64,000 nucleotides of DNA from Flavobacterium tegetincola DSM 22377 (GCF_000425485.1 NZ_AUDN01000007.1:124001-188000); one strand, 5' to 3'. Positions 16,557 to 25,857 are shown, numbered from the stretch's first letter. The notes: generated by a model not told the origin, from the letters alone. Numbers and translations: made by a program.

Positions 16557-17258
16557 TTATGTTAGCGTTTTTTCTGTAAAATCGCTGTTTATTAAGTCTT
16601 TATAGGTCATTTTAATCGCACAGTTTTTTATCAATAATTGTGTAATACTCACGGTTTTAATAGTGTCTTTACGGTTGATTATCAATCCATATTCTGCATT
16701 TTTTTCTTCTGTGGACGAATGAAAATGAAGTATTTTTTCACTAGAAAGAGGGGTATTGTACCTGCAAAATTCTTCAAACCAAAGTTTTCTATAGTTTTTC
16801 TGCTTTCGAGAATAGAGCGAGGCTGATTGCCAAATATGTGGTTTAGTAATTGATTTGTCAAACTCGTGCTTTTCAAAGCCGTCCCACTTTACTTCTGTTA
16901 ATCGCTCATTTTGAAAAATGATCAATGTAAAAGGCTCAATGTCTTGTAGATCTATCGTCTGAAAGTAAGTTAAAGGAAATTTTTGTCTGATGAGCTCCAA
17001 CATAATTAAACCCCGACTTTTCCGGTAGTGCAATTGACGTTGATGTTTGATAAAAGCGCCGTTTAACAATACAATGCACGTTCCATCATTTCGTGCTACG
17101 ATCCAGGAACCGCCTGCCTTTTCGTCCTTCGGAAACACTAATTGCATTTCATTCTCTGCATAGATTTCAGGTGGAGTAGTGGGACGGTGGCTATTTTCAT
17201 CTCTGTTTGAGGTGAAAAGAACTCCTTTGTGGATTGGAATAAAACTAACGGTACACAT
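16557..17258 (-). CDS. NRDE/TANGO2 family protein
   Basis: 233 residues when started at the ATG at 17258, giving MCTVSFIP. That places Cys2 next to the initiator Met, as in Ntn-hydrolase-like NRDE proteins; an upstream TTG at 17270 would add four residues and bury it. The name-giving NRDE is at residues 18-21, and GGSWIVARNDGTCIVLLNG is the second conserved block. The biochemical role of NRDE proteins in bacteria is not established. The gene is first of a likely pair with the LysE-like gene. Confidence 0.88.
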   Translation of the reverse strand: MCTVSFIPIHKGVLFTSNRDENSHRPTTPPEIYAENEMQLVFPKDEKAGGSWIVARNDGTCIVLLNGAFIKHQRQLHYRKSRGLIMLELIRQKFPLTYFQTIDLQDIEPFTLIIFQNERLTEVKWDGFEKHEFDKSITKPHIWQSASLYSRKQKNYRKLWFEEFCRYNTPLSSEKILHFHSSTEEKNAEYGLIINRKDTIKTVSITQLLIKNCAIKMTYKDLINSDFTEKTLT

Positions 17259-17358
17259 AAATTTTGGCAATTGATAGCAATAGGTTTAACAATTATACGC
17301 TTTACACTACTAGACGATAACAAGCGTATTTCCTGACAGTATTGTTACTATTAATAGA

Positions 17359-17390
17359 TAAAACCAATACAGAAAAGGTATTGGTTTTAA
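17359..17390 (-). terminator. Possible terminator after the FrnE-like gene
   Basis: AAAACCAATAC and GTATTGGTTTT form an 11-bp stem with a short loop, 60-95 bp beyond the stop of the FrnE-like gene. The T-tract is short, so termination is likely but not certain. Confidence 0.5.
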
Positions 17391-17452
17391 TTCAAACTAG
17401 TGATTTGGTACGATTTAAAAACGATTTTCATCGAATTGTAAGCTGTACGTCT

Positions 17453-18103
17453 TTATTCATTTTCAGCTAATAATTCAGTCAACGCTTGTTTGAAAACGGC
17501 TACCGGTTGTGCTCCAGTAAGTGCGCTTTTTCGATTAAAAACAATGGTTGGAACAGAACTCACACCCATACTTTGCCAGAAATTTTCGGCTTTTTTAACC
17601 TCTTCCCTCGCTTCTGGATTATCCAGTAGGTCCATTCCTTCTTGTACATTTAAACCTACCTCTGATAAGGCTTGTTTTAGAATGTCTCTTTTAGAAACAT
17701 CTTTTCTTTCACTAAAAAAGGAAGCTGTTAAACGCATTTTTAATTCGGTTTGTTTACCAAATTTTTTCGCATATTCTAATAAAACATGTGCGTCAAAAGT
17801 GTTTACCATTCTCATATCGTCAAAATAATCGAAGGTAAAACCAAGCTCTTTTCCAGCATCTGCCATTCGCTCTTGCGATTCCTTTTGCTGTTCTACTGTT
17901 GAGCCGTATTTTTCCGCAATGTGTTCGGTAATATTTTGACCTTCAACAGGCATTTTTGGATTCAGTTCAAACGGCTGCCACTCCAGTTCGATTTGGTCTT
18001 CAACACCAAGTTCCGAAATCGCTTGCTCTAAGCGTTTGTAGCCAATGGTACACCATGGACAAACTACGTCAGATACAATATCTATTTTTAATTTCTCTTT
18101 CAT
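17453..18103 (-). CDS. DsbA family oxidoreductase, FrnE-like
   Basis: 216 residues, no signal peptide, so cytoplasmic. A thioredoxin-like start (KIDIVSDVVCPWC) carries the CPWC active site at C15/C18, followed by WQPFELNP, DDMRMVNTFDAHVL and the SSVPTIVFN cis-Pro loop. This is the FrnE/2-hydroxychromene-2-carboxylate isomerase-like branch, linked to oxidative-stress protection in other bacteria. It is the third gene of the operon next to a TetR regulator, 4 bp after the EthD gene. Confidence 0.92.
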   Translation of the reverse strand: MKEKLKIDIVSDVVCPWCTIGYKRLEQAISELGVEDQIELEWQPFELNPKMPVEGQNITEHIAEKYGSTVEQQKESQERMADAGKELGFTFDYFDDMRMVNTFDAHVLLEYAKKFGKQTELKMRLTASFFSERKDVSKRDILKQALSEVGLNVQEGMDLLDNPEAREEVKKAENFWQSMGVSSVPTIVFNRKSALTGAQPVAVFKQALTELLAENE

Positions 18104-18107
18104 CTCT

Positions 18108-18422
18108 TTAAAGTTCTATAAGTTCACTAATTTGTAGTTCACCTTTTACGTTGCTGTAATTTACAATATCTGCGGCAAACATTTCGGCATGTGGGCCGAA
18201 AGATGCTTGAAAAGAAGCAATATCGTCAAATTTTAAATGTGCAATAGCGACGTAAGGTGCAGGTTGACCAGGAATTCTACTTCCTATACCTAAGTCTAAT
18301 TCTATTCCTTTCAAGGCTGTTCCAACAGCTTTGACAATCATTGGTAAATGACTTTCTTTGTAATACGTTGCATCAAATTGAACGTCTTTTCCGTTTGGAT
18401 ACAGTACCGATACTTTTATCAT
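18108..18422 (-). CDS. EthD family protein
   Basis: 104 residues forming a dimeric ferredoxin-like fold. The start MIKVSVLYPNGKDVQFD, the YYKESHLPMI segment and FGPHAEMFAADIVNYSNV are typical of small EthD-type proteins, named for the ETBE degradation cluster but mostly of unknown function. It lies between an AhpD-like gene and an FrnE-like gene. A large inverted repeat sits just upstream at 18444-18476. The operon context suggests a role in handling reactive or electrophilic compounds. Confidence 0.88.
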   Translation of the reverse strand: MIKVSVLYPNGKDVQFDATYYKESHLPMIVKAVGTALKGIELDLGIGSRIPGQPAPYVAIAHLKFDDIASFQASFGPHAEMFAADIVNYSNVKGELQISELIEL

Positions 18423-18443
18423 CTTTAGTATTTTAAATGATAA

Positions 18444-18476
18444 CTAAACCTTTCGTATTATGTACGAAAGATTTAG
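18444..18476. promoter_or_regulatory. 33-bp inverted repeat upstream of the EthD gene
   Basis: CTAAACCTTTCGTA and TACGAAAGATTTAG are reverse complements at 13 of 14 positions, separated by TTATG. It lies in the 77 bp gap before the EthD gene. There is no T-run after it on either strand, so it is more likely a regulator binding site or mRNA hairpin than a terminator. Its outer ends (CTAAA...TTTAG) echo the TetR operator candidates nearby. Confidence 0.55.
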
Positions 18477-18499
18477 CAATCAAGATTATTTTCAATGGA

Positions 18500-19066
18500 T
18501 TATTTTGAATTTGTATCTTCTTTAGACCAAGCAAATTTTTGAAAAGGAGCGTCCACAGGTGTATTGGCAACGTGATTGGTATAGTTGCTAATTACTTTCT
18601 GAGACAAACCTAAAATCACCTCTAAAACTTGTCTTTCTTCGTAACCTGCTGCATAAAAAGCATTCAATTCTTCTGGAGTAATTTGACCTCGAGAACGCAC
18701 CATTGCTAATGTAAAATTATGTAAGGCTTGTAATTTCTCTGTTGGCAATGCAGTTCCATTTCTTAAAGCTTCTGTGATGGAAGCGTCCACTTTCATCATT
18801 CCTGCAATTGCTGTATGGGCTGGTACACAATAATGGCATTCGTGTTCTACGTTAATCGTTTGCCATACTACGGTTAGTTCATCTTTATCAAATGAAGATT
18901 CCATAAATAACTTATGTAGTACTTGATAACCTTCCAATAATCCAGGAGCACCTGCTAAAACACCATGTAAGCCAGGAATCATTCCGTTTGTTTTAAGCGA
19001 TTGCTCTAACAATTCTTTACTTTTCTCTGGTGCTGATTCGATGTTGTGAATTTTTAATGTAGTCAT
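18500..19066 (-). CDS. Carboxymuconolactone decarboxylase family (AhpD-like) protein
   Basis: 188 residues, all-helical. The AhpD-like redox centre is NVEHECHYCVPAHTAIAG with C77, C80 and H84, so this is a peroxidase-like member, not a true lactone decarboxylase. Such proteins use a vicinal thiol pair to reduce peroxides or act with an electrophile detoxification system. First gene of the operon AhpD-like, EthD, FrnE-like. Its upstream region contains a palindrome matching one in front of the adjacent TetR gene, so it is probably controlled by that repressor. Confidence 0.92.
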   Translation of the reverse strand: MTTLKIHNIESAPEKSKELLEQSLKTNGMIPGLHGVLAGAPGLLEGYQVLHKLFMESSFDKDELTVVWQTINVEHECHYCVPAHTAIAGMMKVDASITEALRNGTALPTEKLQALHNFTLAMVRSRGQITPEELNAFYAAGYEERQVLEVILGLSQKVISNYTNHVANTPVDAPFQKFAWSKEDTNSK

Positions 19067-19098
19067 AATTTCAATTTTAATTTAATTTTTAATAATAG

Positions 19099-19114
19099 CT
19101 AAACAACTGTTTAG
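19099..19114. promoter_or_regulatory. Candidate TetR operator O1
   Basis: CTAAACAACTGTTTAG: CTAAAC and GTTTAG are exact inverted arms around 4 bp. It lies 33 bp before the AhpD-like gene. The same architecture recurs upstream of the TetR gene at 19722-19737. Confidence 0.7.
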
Positions 19115-19134
19115 TTTTAGGGTAAAAAAAATGC

Positions 19135-19698
19135 TTAGAATTTTGTAAAAAGCATTTCGATATAATTTTCTATTTCTTCTCTACTGTTTACTCTCGATGC
19201 GGCTGCTAAACCATGTTTTGCCAAAAGTAAAAAATCTGCGTATTTGAGTAGTTCTGCATCTGATTTTGTAGCGTTGCTTCGCAATTTTTCTATAAAAATC
19301 AGTTTTAAATTCGCCATGAAGGCACGCATTTGTTCTTTTATCAGTTCATCCTCCGATTCTGAAAATTCATTATACGTATTAGTTACAAAACAGCCCTTTT
19401 GCTCGTCTTCTGTATAGTTTGCACTTACCGAATCGTAGAAGAATTGCTTAATATCGGCTATACCGTTCGAAGCCTTTTTTAGTTTTTCTAACACACTATT
19501 TACTTTGCTTTTGTAACATTGTAAACTTTCCAGAAAAACACCTTGTTTGCTTCCAAAACTGGCATAGATTGAAAATTTATTGATTCCCATTTCGCGTTCC
19601 AGCATTTGCATGGACGTACCTTGGTATCCGTTTCTCCAAAACAATAGCATTGCTTTTTCGATTACTTCTTCTTCTTTATATTCTTTCGTTCGTGCCAT
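19135..19698 (-). CDS. TetR/AcrR family transcriptional regulator
   Basis: 187 residues. The N-terminal helix-turn-helix (about residues 10-55) reads EVIEKAMLLFWRNGYQGTSMQMLEREMGINKFSIYASFGSKQGVF, the usual TetR layout; only short parts are diagnostic (GYQGTSM, YASFGSK). The C-terminal ligand-binding half has a Cys-containing GCFVTNTYNE segment found in AcuR/NemR-like members, where cysteines can sense electrophiles. A palindrome overlaps its own promoter and a second lies before the adjacent operon, so autorepression and control of AhpD-like/EthD/FrnE are likely. Effector unknown. Confidence 0.92.
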   Translation of the reverse strand: MARTKEYKEEEVIEKAMLLFWRNGYQGTSMQMLEREMGINKFSIYASFGSKQGVFLESLQCYKSKVNSVLEKLKKASNGIADIKQFFYDSVSANYTEDEQKGCFVTNTYNEFSESEDELIKEQMRAFMANLKLIFIEKLRSNATKSDAELLKYADFLLLAKHGLAAASRVNSREEIENYIEMLFTKF

Positions 19699-19716
19699 AT
19701 CTTCTTAAATACTGTG

Positions 19717-19746
19717 CAAATCTAAACAATCGGTTAGTAATAACAA
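19717..19746 (-). promoter_or_regulatory. Promoter of the TetR gene
   Basis: On the minus strand a TTG (19744-19746) is followed, after exactly 19 nt, by TAGATTTG (19717-19724), an ideal Bacteroidota -33/-7 pair. The start codon is 18 bp further. The operator candidate at 19722-19737 overlaps the -7 box and spacer. Confidence 0.7.
19722..19737. promoter_or_regulatory. Candidate TetR operator O2
   Basis: CTAAACAATCGGTTAG: an imperfect version of O1 (CTAAAC arm identical, GGTTAG versus GTTTAG). It overlaps the -7 box of the TetR promoter, an ideal place for autorepression. Confidence 0.7.
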
Positions 19747-19808
19747 TGCTCTTTAACAAAGCTTTAAACTTATAGATTTAGGAATATTCTATTTATAACC
19801 AATTGGAC

Positions 19809-19840
19809 AAAAAAAAACACCGCGAATAATGCAGTGTTTA
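19809..19840 (-). terminator. Terminator of the twelve-gene operon
   Basis: On the minus strand AAACACTGC pairs with GCGGTGTTT (one mismatch) and is followed by a run of T. It lies 20-50 bp beyond the stop of the zinc-finger gene, the last of the block. Confidence 0.7.
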
Positions 19841-19859
19841 TCAGGTATATTCTAGAACC

Positions 19860-20123
19860 TTATAATTTATTTATTTCATCAATAATTTTATTCTTCTTTT
19901 CTTCTTCCAGTTTTGATTTAGAAGCATCCTTCCCAAACCAACTGCCTATGAAACTATCAATTAATTTGGATTGATTTTCATAAGCACTGCAAGTTTTACA
20001 CATCGCTTTATGTGCTTGTAACTGCATTTTTTCCTTGAAAGTCAAGGGAGTTAGCAACTGCTTGTCAATTAACTCCGTTGTTTTTTTACAAGTTTCCAAC
20101 ATACGTTTCATTACATTCTGCAT
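19860..20123 (-). CDS. Small zinc-finger protein, putative anti-sigma factor
   Basis: 87 residues. C12, then H38-x3-C42-x2-C45 (AHKAMCKTC) form the zinc-binding pattern of anti-sigma (ZAS/zf-HC2-like) domains. There is no membrane segment; the rest is a Lys-rich helix. It lies 21 bp after an ECF-type sigma factor gene, the standard place for the cognate anti-sigma. As a soluble zinc protein it could release the sigma on thiol oxidation or metal loss, as known for ChrR/RsrA-type proteins; this is inference. The true start may be Met5. Confidence 0.75.
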   Translation of the reverse strand: MQNVMKRMLETCKKTTELIDKQLLTPLTFKEKMQLQAHKAMCKTCSAYENQSKLIDSFIGSWFGKDASKSKLEEEKKNKIIDEINKL

Positions 20124-20144
20124 CTGGTATGAATTTTCAATTTA

Positions 20145-20729
20145 TTAATCCCATTTTAAATCCAAGCATTTCTTCATCAGCAATTTGGATCTGTGTACGA
20201 TCTGCCAATAATTGGACGGAGTGATGTCTAAGTCCTGACAAATTTCTTCCGTCTTTTTTACGGTTAAATATTTAGACGTAACTGCAAGTTTCCACTTTGT
20301 AGGTAAGTCTTCTAAACATTCTTCCATAACGTCGTTAAACTCCGGGTTATCTAACAGCTCCACCTCATTATTGTTCCAACTTTCCTTTATTTCAGTACTC
20401 TTCCAGCAACCGTAGCTACTAAAAAGTCCTTCGGATAATTCATTACCACTTGACTCTGTTAAGCTAAAATTTTTCTTCGTCGTTCGCGCACTTAACCGGT
20501 AATAGTCAATAATTTTATTATTAAGAATGGCAAATAACCATGTTTTCGGTTGGCTTTTGCCTTCAAAACTGTCTATTTTATGAAAGGCCACCAAAAAGGT
20601 ATCTTGGACCAAATCTTCTGCAACTTCCTTTGAAGAGGTTTTAAAAAACGCCCAAGAATAAAGTTCATCACTAAATTGATGCACCCATTTTTCTAGAATC
20701 GTTTTTGAATTGTCTTTAATCAGGGCCAT
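20145..20729 (-). CDS. RNA polymerase sigma factor, ECF type
   Basis: 194 residues from the ATG at 20729 (MALIKDNSK), chosen because the longer alternative at 20771 overlaps the upstream gene by 56 bp and adds non-family sequence. Region 2 is visible as [20 protein letters not shown] with [16 protein letters not shown], and region 4 as [14 protein letters not shown]...[20 protein letters not shown] longer than usual linker (about 75-115) separates them. It overlaps the GT-C gene by 14 bp and is followed by a zinc-finger gene. It may direct transcription of its own operon or of genes elsewhere. Confidence 0.9.
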   Translation of the reverse strand: MALIKDNSKTILEKWVHQFSDELYSWAFFKTSSKEVAEDLVQDTFLVAFHKIDSFEGKSQPKTWLFAILNNKIIDYYRLSARTTKKNFSLTESSGNELSEGLFSSYGCWKSTEIKESWNNNEVELLDNPEFNDVMEECLEDLPTKWKLAVTSKYLTVKKTEEICQDLDITPSNYWQIVHRSKLLMKKCLDLKWD

Positions 20730-22095
20730 ATTTGGTGCCGTTTTTATGTTGTAAATGCAAAGATACTGCATTTTCCGACCTCAAAATCTTAGCTTTTTCA
20801 TAAAAAATAAATAGCAGTACCATGCCATACTCTATAAAAATCAGCAAATAGTTCTCGCCAAATACCACTTTAGAATAAGCACTGTAACTTAAAATTACGG
20901 TTAAACTCCACACGTAAGGATATTTGTATTTTGTAAAAACAGCAAGTAACACTAGGTTGATTACGTACCAAGGATGGACTGTGGTAGAACTAAACAGATA
21001 AACAGTTAACACTATTAAGAAATTTTGAAACAAGTCAACACTGCTTTCATTTTTGGTAAAAAAACTGCGGTACAATATAAATCCAATAATTAAGAAAGGC
21101 GTTATTTTTCCTGTAGTATGAATGATATTATATCCTGTAAAATAAAATCCAATTTCACGAATGAGGTAGTAAAAACTGGCATTGAATTCAAAATTAGTAA
21201 ACCATAAAGCAATAGTTTCCGTATAGTTTTGAATGAAATCTGTTGAAACGAAAGGTAAAAATAGCACAACGTTTACCGCTATCACAATTGAATAAAACGA
21301 TACGGCTTTTTTCCAACCTAAGTATTTCAGGAAAAGCGGCAACAATAATAAAGGCAGCAATTTAACGGAGATGGAAAACGCGAGTAATACAGCAGCCCAT
21401 TTCCATTTATCTTGTTGCAAAAGGTACATCGACCAAATAAAAAAGAAAAGCATGACACCTTCAAAATGCAAGTTTCCCGTAAGTTCTATCAATACCAACG
21501 GATTTAAAATATACCAAAAAATGCGGTGTTTTTCAAAACCTAATCGCTCTAGTAATTTACTTCCAAAGTACAACGTACCAAAATCGGCTGCAATGATGAT
21601 GATGCGTAAAACTATGGCAGCACCTACTATTGAATGGGCACTGAAAAGTCCTGCGATTACAAAAATGAGTTGGTTTACGGGAGGATAATTGGAATAATGG
21701 GAAGCACTTAAATTCCCCATTCCTTCAATTAATTCTTGTGCTTGAGGCAACTTAAAAATAGTAGTGCCAATTAAGTCATTTGGAAGTGACGTAAATGGAT
21801 TTATTCCTTCTAAAATTAGTCTGCCGTCCCAAATAAAACGGTAGAAATCTTGCGATAAATTGGGTAAACTGATTATGAAAAGCAGTCGGAATACGAGTGC
21901 AATTAAAATCAGAATTGTAAAATTATTCTTTTGTAATTGAACGATTTGATAGGAAAAGAAAAATAGCAGTCCAAACGAAATTGTCAAAGGTACAAAATCA
22001 GTTCGCTCTAAAAAATAGGCAATATAGCCATAAATAAAAGCAGCCAATAGGGCATAAGCTGTAGTTTTGAAAGAATTTGAACATTCAATAATCAT
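20716..22095 (-). CDS. GT-C fold membrane glycosyltransferase (mannosyltransferase-like)
   Basis: 459 residues with about twelve membrane segments. The first periplasmic loop has [22 protein letters not shown], the acidic loop expected for GT-C enzymes that use lipid-linked sugar donors; later HPWYV is another conserved spot. These enzymes transfer a sugar from a polyprenyl-phosphate donor on the outer face of the inner membrane. It overlaps the upstream GT2 gene by an ATGA and the downstream sigma gene by 14 bp. Its likely donor would be made by the DPM1-like GT2 two genes upstream. Confidence 0.85.
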   Translation of the reverse strand: MIIECSNSFKTTAYALLAAFIYGYIAYFLERTDFVPLTISFGLLFFFSYQIVQLQKNNFTILILIALVFRLLFIISLPNLSQDFYRFIWDGRLILEGINPFTSLPNDLIGTTIFKLPQAQELIEGMGNLSASHYSNYPPVNQLIFVIAGLFSAHSIVGAAIVLRIIIIAADFGTLYFGSKLLERLGFEKHRIFWYILNPLVLIELTGNLHFEGVMLFFFIWSMYLLQQDKWKWAAVLLAFSISVKLLPLLLLPLFLKYLGWKKAVSFYSIVIAVNVVLFLPFVSTDFIQNYTETIALWFTNFEFNASFYYLIREIGFYFTGYNIIHTTGKITPFLIIGFILYRSFFTKNESSVDLFQNFLIVLTVYLFSSTTVHPWYVINLVLLAVFTKYKYPYVWSLTVILSYSAYSKVVFGENYLLIFIEYGMVLLFIFYEKAKILRSENAVSLHLQHKNGTKYGPD

Positions 22096-23573
22096 CGCGT
22101 TCCTTGAATTGATTTCACAAAAACAAAACCATATCCCAGAAAAAGCATCACGTGAAACGGCATCAATCCAAAATCATCCAAACGAATACCGCTGTAGATT
22201 CCGAATAAAAAGTAAAGCATTAACAAGCCTTCCACGACTACAAATTTCGAAACTTTTTTAGAGATGTAGGTGTTTTGCTTCCATTTTTCTTTTAGGCTTT
22301 CCACATTAAATTTTGGAGTCCGGATGAAGTCGCTTTTTTTACCCCAAAGACCTTCTAAAACAGCTATGCTGTTGTGGAATGAAAACCCCATTGCAATGGT
22401 GTAAAAAGCAAAAAAGAGACCGATATACTTGATAAAATTTTTAAATCCACCGCCATGAACTTTCTTGTAGGTAAACCAATAACACACAAAAAAAATAAGA
22501 GAGGTGACAACAAAAAACAATAGAATATCAAAGAAAAGCTCCAGATGGATGTAGTATTTTTTGATGAATAAAACAGGCACACTTAAAACTGCCATCATGA
22601 AAACGAACAGAAACATGAAGCTGTTGAGCAAATGCATTAAACCATGCAACTTCGTTTTTAAGGAAATCGTCTTGGAGGTTATGACGCGCCAATTCATTTT
22701 TTTAAAATTTTCGGCACCCCCTTTATTCCAACGAAATTGTTGCGAACGAGCGGCACTTATGATTACCGGTAACTCCGCTGGCGTTACTACATCTACCAAG
22801 TAGGTAAATTTCCATTTTTTAAGTTGGGCACGGTAACTCAAATCTAAATCCTCGGTGAGTGTTTCACTTTCCCAATTTCCCGCATCTATAATGCAGGTTT
22901 TTCTCCAAACACCAGCGGTTCCATTGAAATTAATAAAATGAGATTGGGAATTTCGCCCCACTTGTTCCAATGTAAAATGAGCATCCAAAGCAAAAGCTTG
23001 AATCTTGGTCAATAAGGAATAATTTCTGTTCAAATGTCCCCAACGCGTTTGTACCACGCCTGTATTTTCGTTTTTAAAGTACGGAATGGTTTGCAGTAAC
23101 CAGTCGCTTTGCGGCACAAAATCAGAATCGAAAATAGCAATAAATTCTCCTTTTGCCGTCACCAAACCTTCTTTTAAGGCACCCGCTTTAAAGCCAATCC
23201 GGTTGACTCTTGTTAGATGTTTGATGTCTAACCCTGAAAGTTGTAACGCATTAATAATTGTTTTAGTAGCTATCACACTTTCATCGGTACTATCATCTAA
23301 AACTTGGATTTCCAATTTTTCTCTGGGATATTCTAGCTTAGAAATAGACAATAGCAGTCGTTCTACCACATATTTTTCGTTGTAAAGTGGAAGCTGAATG
23401 GTTACAAAAGGTATTTCGTTAGGATTTTTGAAATCAAATTTAGGAGCATTGTCCTGTTTCTTTTTACTTCGCAAATAATTGATAAGCAAATTCAATTGTG
23501 CCAAACCGTATAAAAAAATCAATACAATAGACAGGCTGTAGAGAAACAGGATGAAGTAAGAAAGTACTAACAT
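22092..23573 (-). CDS. Processive-type membrane glycosyltransferase family 2
   Basis: About 493 residues from the Met at 23573; an ATG at 23588 would add five residues and overlap the previous gene. One N-terminal membrane segment, then a cytosolic GT-A domain with [20 protein letters not shown] and QQFRWNKGG (the D, D, D, QxxRW set of cellulose-synthase-like enzymes), then four or five membrane segments. It should polymerise or transfer a sugar onto an acceptor at the membrane. It ends in an ATGA overlap with the GT-C gene. Confidence 0.88.
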   Translation of the reverse strand: MLVLSYFILFLYSLSIVLIFLYGLAQLNLLINYLRSKKKQDNAPKFDFKNPNEIPFVTIQLPLYNEKYVVERLLLSISKLEYPREKLEIQVLDDSTDESVIATKTIINALQLSGLDIKHLTRVNRIGFKAGALKEGLVTAKGEFIAIFDSDFVPQSDWLLQTIPYFKNENTGVVQTRWGHLNRNYSLLTKIQAFALDAHFTLEQVGRNSQSHFINFNGTAGVWRKTCIIDAGNWESETLTEDLDLSYRAQLKKWKFTYLVDVVTPAELPVIISAARSQQFRWNKGGAENFKKMNWRVITSKTISLKTKLHGLMHLLNSFMFLFVFMMAVLSVPVLFIKKYYIHLELFFDILLFFVVTSLIFFVCYWFTYKKVHGGGFKNFIKYIGLFFAFYTIAMGFSFHNSIAVLEGLWGKKSDFIRTPKFNVESLKEKWKQNTYISKKVSKFVVVEGLLMLYFLFGIYSGIRLDDFGLMPFHVMLFLGYGFVFVKSIQGTR

Positions 23574-23574
23574 A

Positions 23575-24264
23575 TTATTTAAAAGCATATTTAAAAATCC
23601 AACCTATAATTTTTATTCCTGCCATGACGGTCCCTTTTAAAGTTCCAGACACCTTTGAAACACCAATACGATTTTTATAATGGACTGGAATTTCTGCGTA
23701 AGCCATTTTTTTCTTCAAAACCTTTAATTGCATTTCCACGGTCCAGCCGTAGGTTTTGTCCTGCATTTTTAGCGCTAAAAGCGTGTCGTATTTAATGGCT
23801 CGAAATGGACCTAAATCAGTGAATTTAGAACCAAAGAACAATTTCATTAAAACGGTTGCTAATTTATTTCCGAAAATTTGTTGTGGCGTCATTGACCCTT
23901 CTTCTCTTAAAGCAGCCACCCTCGCTCCAACCACAAAATCAGCAGTTCCGTCGAGAATAGGTTGAATAATTTTAGTCAATTCTTCAGGGTAATCTGAATA
24001 GTCTCCGTCCAAGAAAACAATGATATCAGGTTTGATTTCTTGTTTCGAAATGTAATCCATACCTTTTAAACAAGCATATCCATAGCCTTTTCTCTGTTCA
24101 GAAAGTACAGTAGCACCGTATTCCAACGCCACTTTTGCCGTAGCATCCGTCGAGTTGTTGTTTACAATAATAACCTCGGAAACTAATTGAGGTATTTCTT
24201 GAATTACCTTGCCGATCGATTGCTCTTCGTTAAAGGCTGGAATGATTACTTTTATACTTGTCAT
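23575..24264 (-). CDS. Glycosyltransferase family 2, dolichyl-phosphate mannose synthase-like
   Basis: 229 residues. Starts IKVIIPAFNEEQSIGKVI, with NNNSTDATAKVA, EQRKGYGYACLKGMDY and the metal-binding FLDGDYSDYPEE. KMAYAEIPVHYKNRIGVSKVSGT is the typical end of the DPM1/ArnC-like catalytic domain. No C-terminal transmembrane pair is present, so it is the short soluble or peripheral form. It would charge polyprenyl phosphate with a sugar for the membrane glycosyltransferases downstream. Directly abuts the ferredoxin gene (TAA then ATG). Confidence 0.88.
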   Translation of the reverse strand: MTSIKVIIPAFNEEQSIGKVIQEIPQLVSEVIIVNNNSTDATAKVALEYGATVLSEQRKGYGYACLKGMDYISKQEIKPDIIVFLDGDYSDYPEELTKIIQPILDGTADFVVGARVAALREEGSMTPQQIFGNKLATVLMKLFFGSKFTDLGPFRAIKYDTLLALKMQDKTYGWTVEMQLKVLKKKMAYAEIPVHYKNRIGVSKVSGTLKGTVMAGIKIIGWIFKYAFK

Positions 24265-25857
24265 TTACTTTTTGTTTAGCAAATCCAACAAATTTACGTC
24301 ATTTCCGAGTAAAATTTCATTGGAATTGATTCTTCCGTCTTCGCTGCCGTTCTCCAATTTCAAAACTCCTCTTGGACAAACAGCCGAACAAACACCGCAA
24401 CCTACACAGGAAGAACGAACTATGTTTTCGCCTTTTTCTGCGTAACTTCTCACGTCAATTCCCATTTCGCAGTAGGTAGAACAGTTTCCGCAGGAGATGC
24501 ATTGACCGCCATTGGTTGTAATTCGAAATTTAGAAAATAAGCGTTGTTGCAACCCTAATATCGCTGCCATTGGACAACCAAAACGGCACCAAACTCGATT
24601 CCCTAAAAGCGGATAAAAACCTACACCCACAACACCACTAAATGCAGCACCAATTGCAAAACCATACCATTGTTTTAGTGCACTACTGTCGATAAAAAGA
24701 ATATTCTGATTCCCTGAAAAGTAGTTAATCAATAACGAAATGATAATTATAGCAACTAAAGAAAGCATTGTATACACTGCATCGGCATCCAAATCTTTGC
24801 GTTTAAAAACGTATAAAGCGCCTGTAAATACGGTTAAGAAACCAACAATTCCCCAGATAAAATGGTCTTTGGTAATAAAGCTCATTTCTGGATTATTAGA
24901 TAAAAAGGTAAATACAACGGCAATGGTCATTACAAAAGAAAATACCAGAACCAAATGAATCATCCAGCGTTCAATTTTCCAAGCAGTATCTGATTTATTG
25001 GACAAATGGCGGTAGCTGTCTCCGGCAGTTTCAGCTAAACCTCCACAACCGCAAACCCATGAACAATACCAGCGTTTCCCGTACAAATAGGTCAGGATAG
25101 GCGAAATAATAAATATCATCGCTATACCGAAAACCAACATAAACATCCCTAAATTTCCTCCATTCAGCATGTTTGTCAAATGCCAATCTTCAAAAAAGTA
25201 GTAGTTCAAAGGCCACATATTTTTTATATCTTTTGCAAAGTAGGCTTGTTCTGGATTCAGTTTGGCTAGGATTTCAGGTATTAAAAATGCAAAACCCAAC
25301 TGAAAAAACATGACCGAAATCGTTCGGACCAATTGGTATTTGTTGTGTCTGTATTTTAAAATGAATTTATAACCGAGACCTACAATTGCAATTGTATAAA
25401 GCGTTCCATACACAAACCACTGGCTTGCTGCTTTTCCATTTAAAATATAACTTAACGGGTCGAAAAAACCAACAATTCCTGTATTTGTACCGCCGTCTTC
25501 ATTGAGTCCAAGGTATTTTGGAAACCAATACAAAACAACATAAAAAGCGGTAAGAATAATTCCAATCATCCAAGCCCAGCTCCCTCTATTAGTGAAATCT
25601 TTGTGCCAAACTCCATTATTTTTTATTCCTTCTGGTTGGTTGAGATAGGTTCTGTTGGCATATACCACAATTCCTACTAAAATGGAGACGATTGCACCAC
25701 CCAGCCAAATCCCTTTGTGGGGAAAGGAAACGTTAAAAAGTGCCAGTGCCATGATGAACAAACCGAGTAACCCCAATGCAATTCCTAATTTTTGGATGCC
25801 ATCCATTTGCAAGTTTTCGTGCGAGGCAATGGATTTATTTTCTACTTGTTTACTCAT
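24265..25857 (-). CDS. Polytopic membrane 4Fe-4S ferredoxin protein (NapH/RdxA-like)
   Basis: 530 residues with about ten membrane segments. A CSWVCGCGG site (C265, C269, C271) and a CRFGCP site (C424, C428) are of the kind found in NapH/NosR/YccM-like electron carriers. Two ferredoxin clusters follow at the C-terminus: CISCGNCSTYC (453, 456, 459, 463) and CVGCGVCSAVC (484, 487, 490, 494), the second with the usual P. Electrons would cross or enter the membrane here. It lies 2 bp after an FAD oxidoreductase that could feed it. Acceptor unknown; no nitrate, nitrous oxide or cytochrome oxidase genes are in view. Confidence 0.88.
   Translation of the reverse strand: MSKQVENKSIASHENLQMDGIQKLGIALGLLGLFIMALALFNVSFPHKGIWLGGAIVSILVGIVVYANRTYLNQPEGIKNNGVWHKDFTNRGSWAWMIGIILTAFYVVLYWFPKYLGLNEDGGTNTGIVGFFDPLSYILNGKAASQWFVYGTLYTIAIVGLGYKFILKYRHNKYQLVRTISVMFFQLGFAFLIPEILAKLNPEQAYFAKDIKNMWPLNYYFFEDWHLTNMLNGGNLGMFMLVFGIAMIFIISPILTYLYGKRWYCSWVCGCGGLAETAGDSYRHLSNKSDTAWKIERWMIHLVLVFSFVMTIAVVFTFLSNNPEMSFITKDHFIWGIVGFLTVFTGALYVFKRKDLDADAVYTMLSLVAIIIISLLINYFSGNQNILFIDSSALKQWYGFAIGAAFSGVVGVGFYPLLGNRVWCRFGCPMAAILGLQQRLFSKFRITTNGGQCISCGNCSTYCEMGIDVRSYAEKGENIVRSSCVGCGVCSAVCPRGVLKLENGSEDGRINSNEILLGNDVNLLDLLNKK

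Noticed and set aside
20730..20771. Longer N-terminus for the sigma factor
   Set aside because: It would overlap the GT-C gene by 56 bp and adds residues unlike other ECF factors; the ATG at 20729 is favoured.
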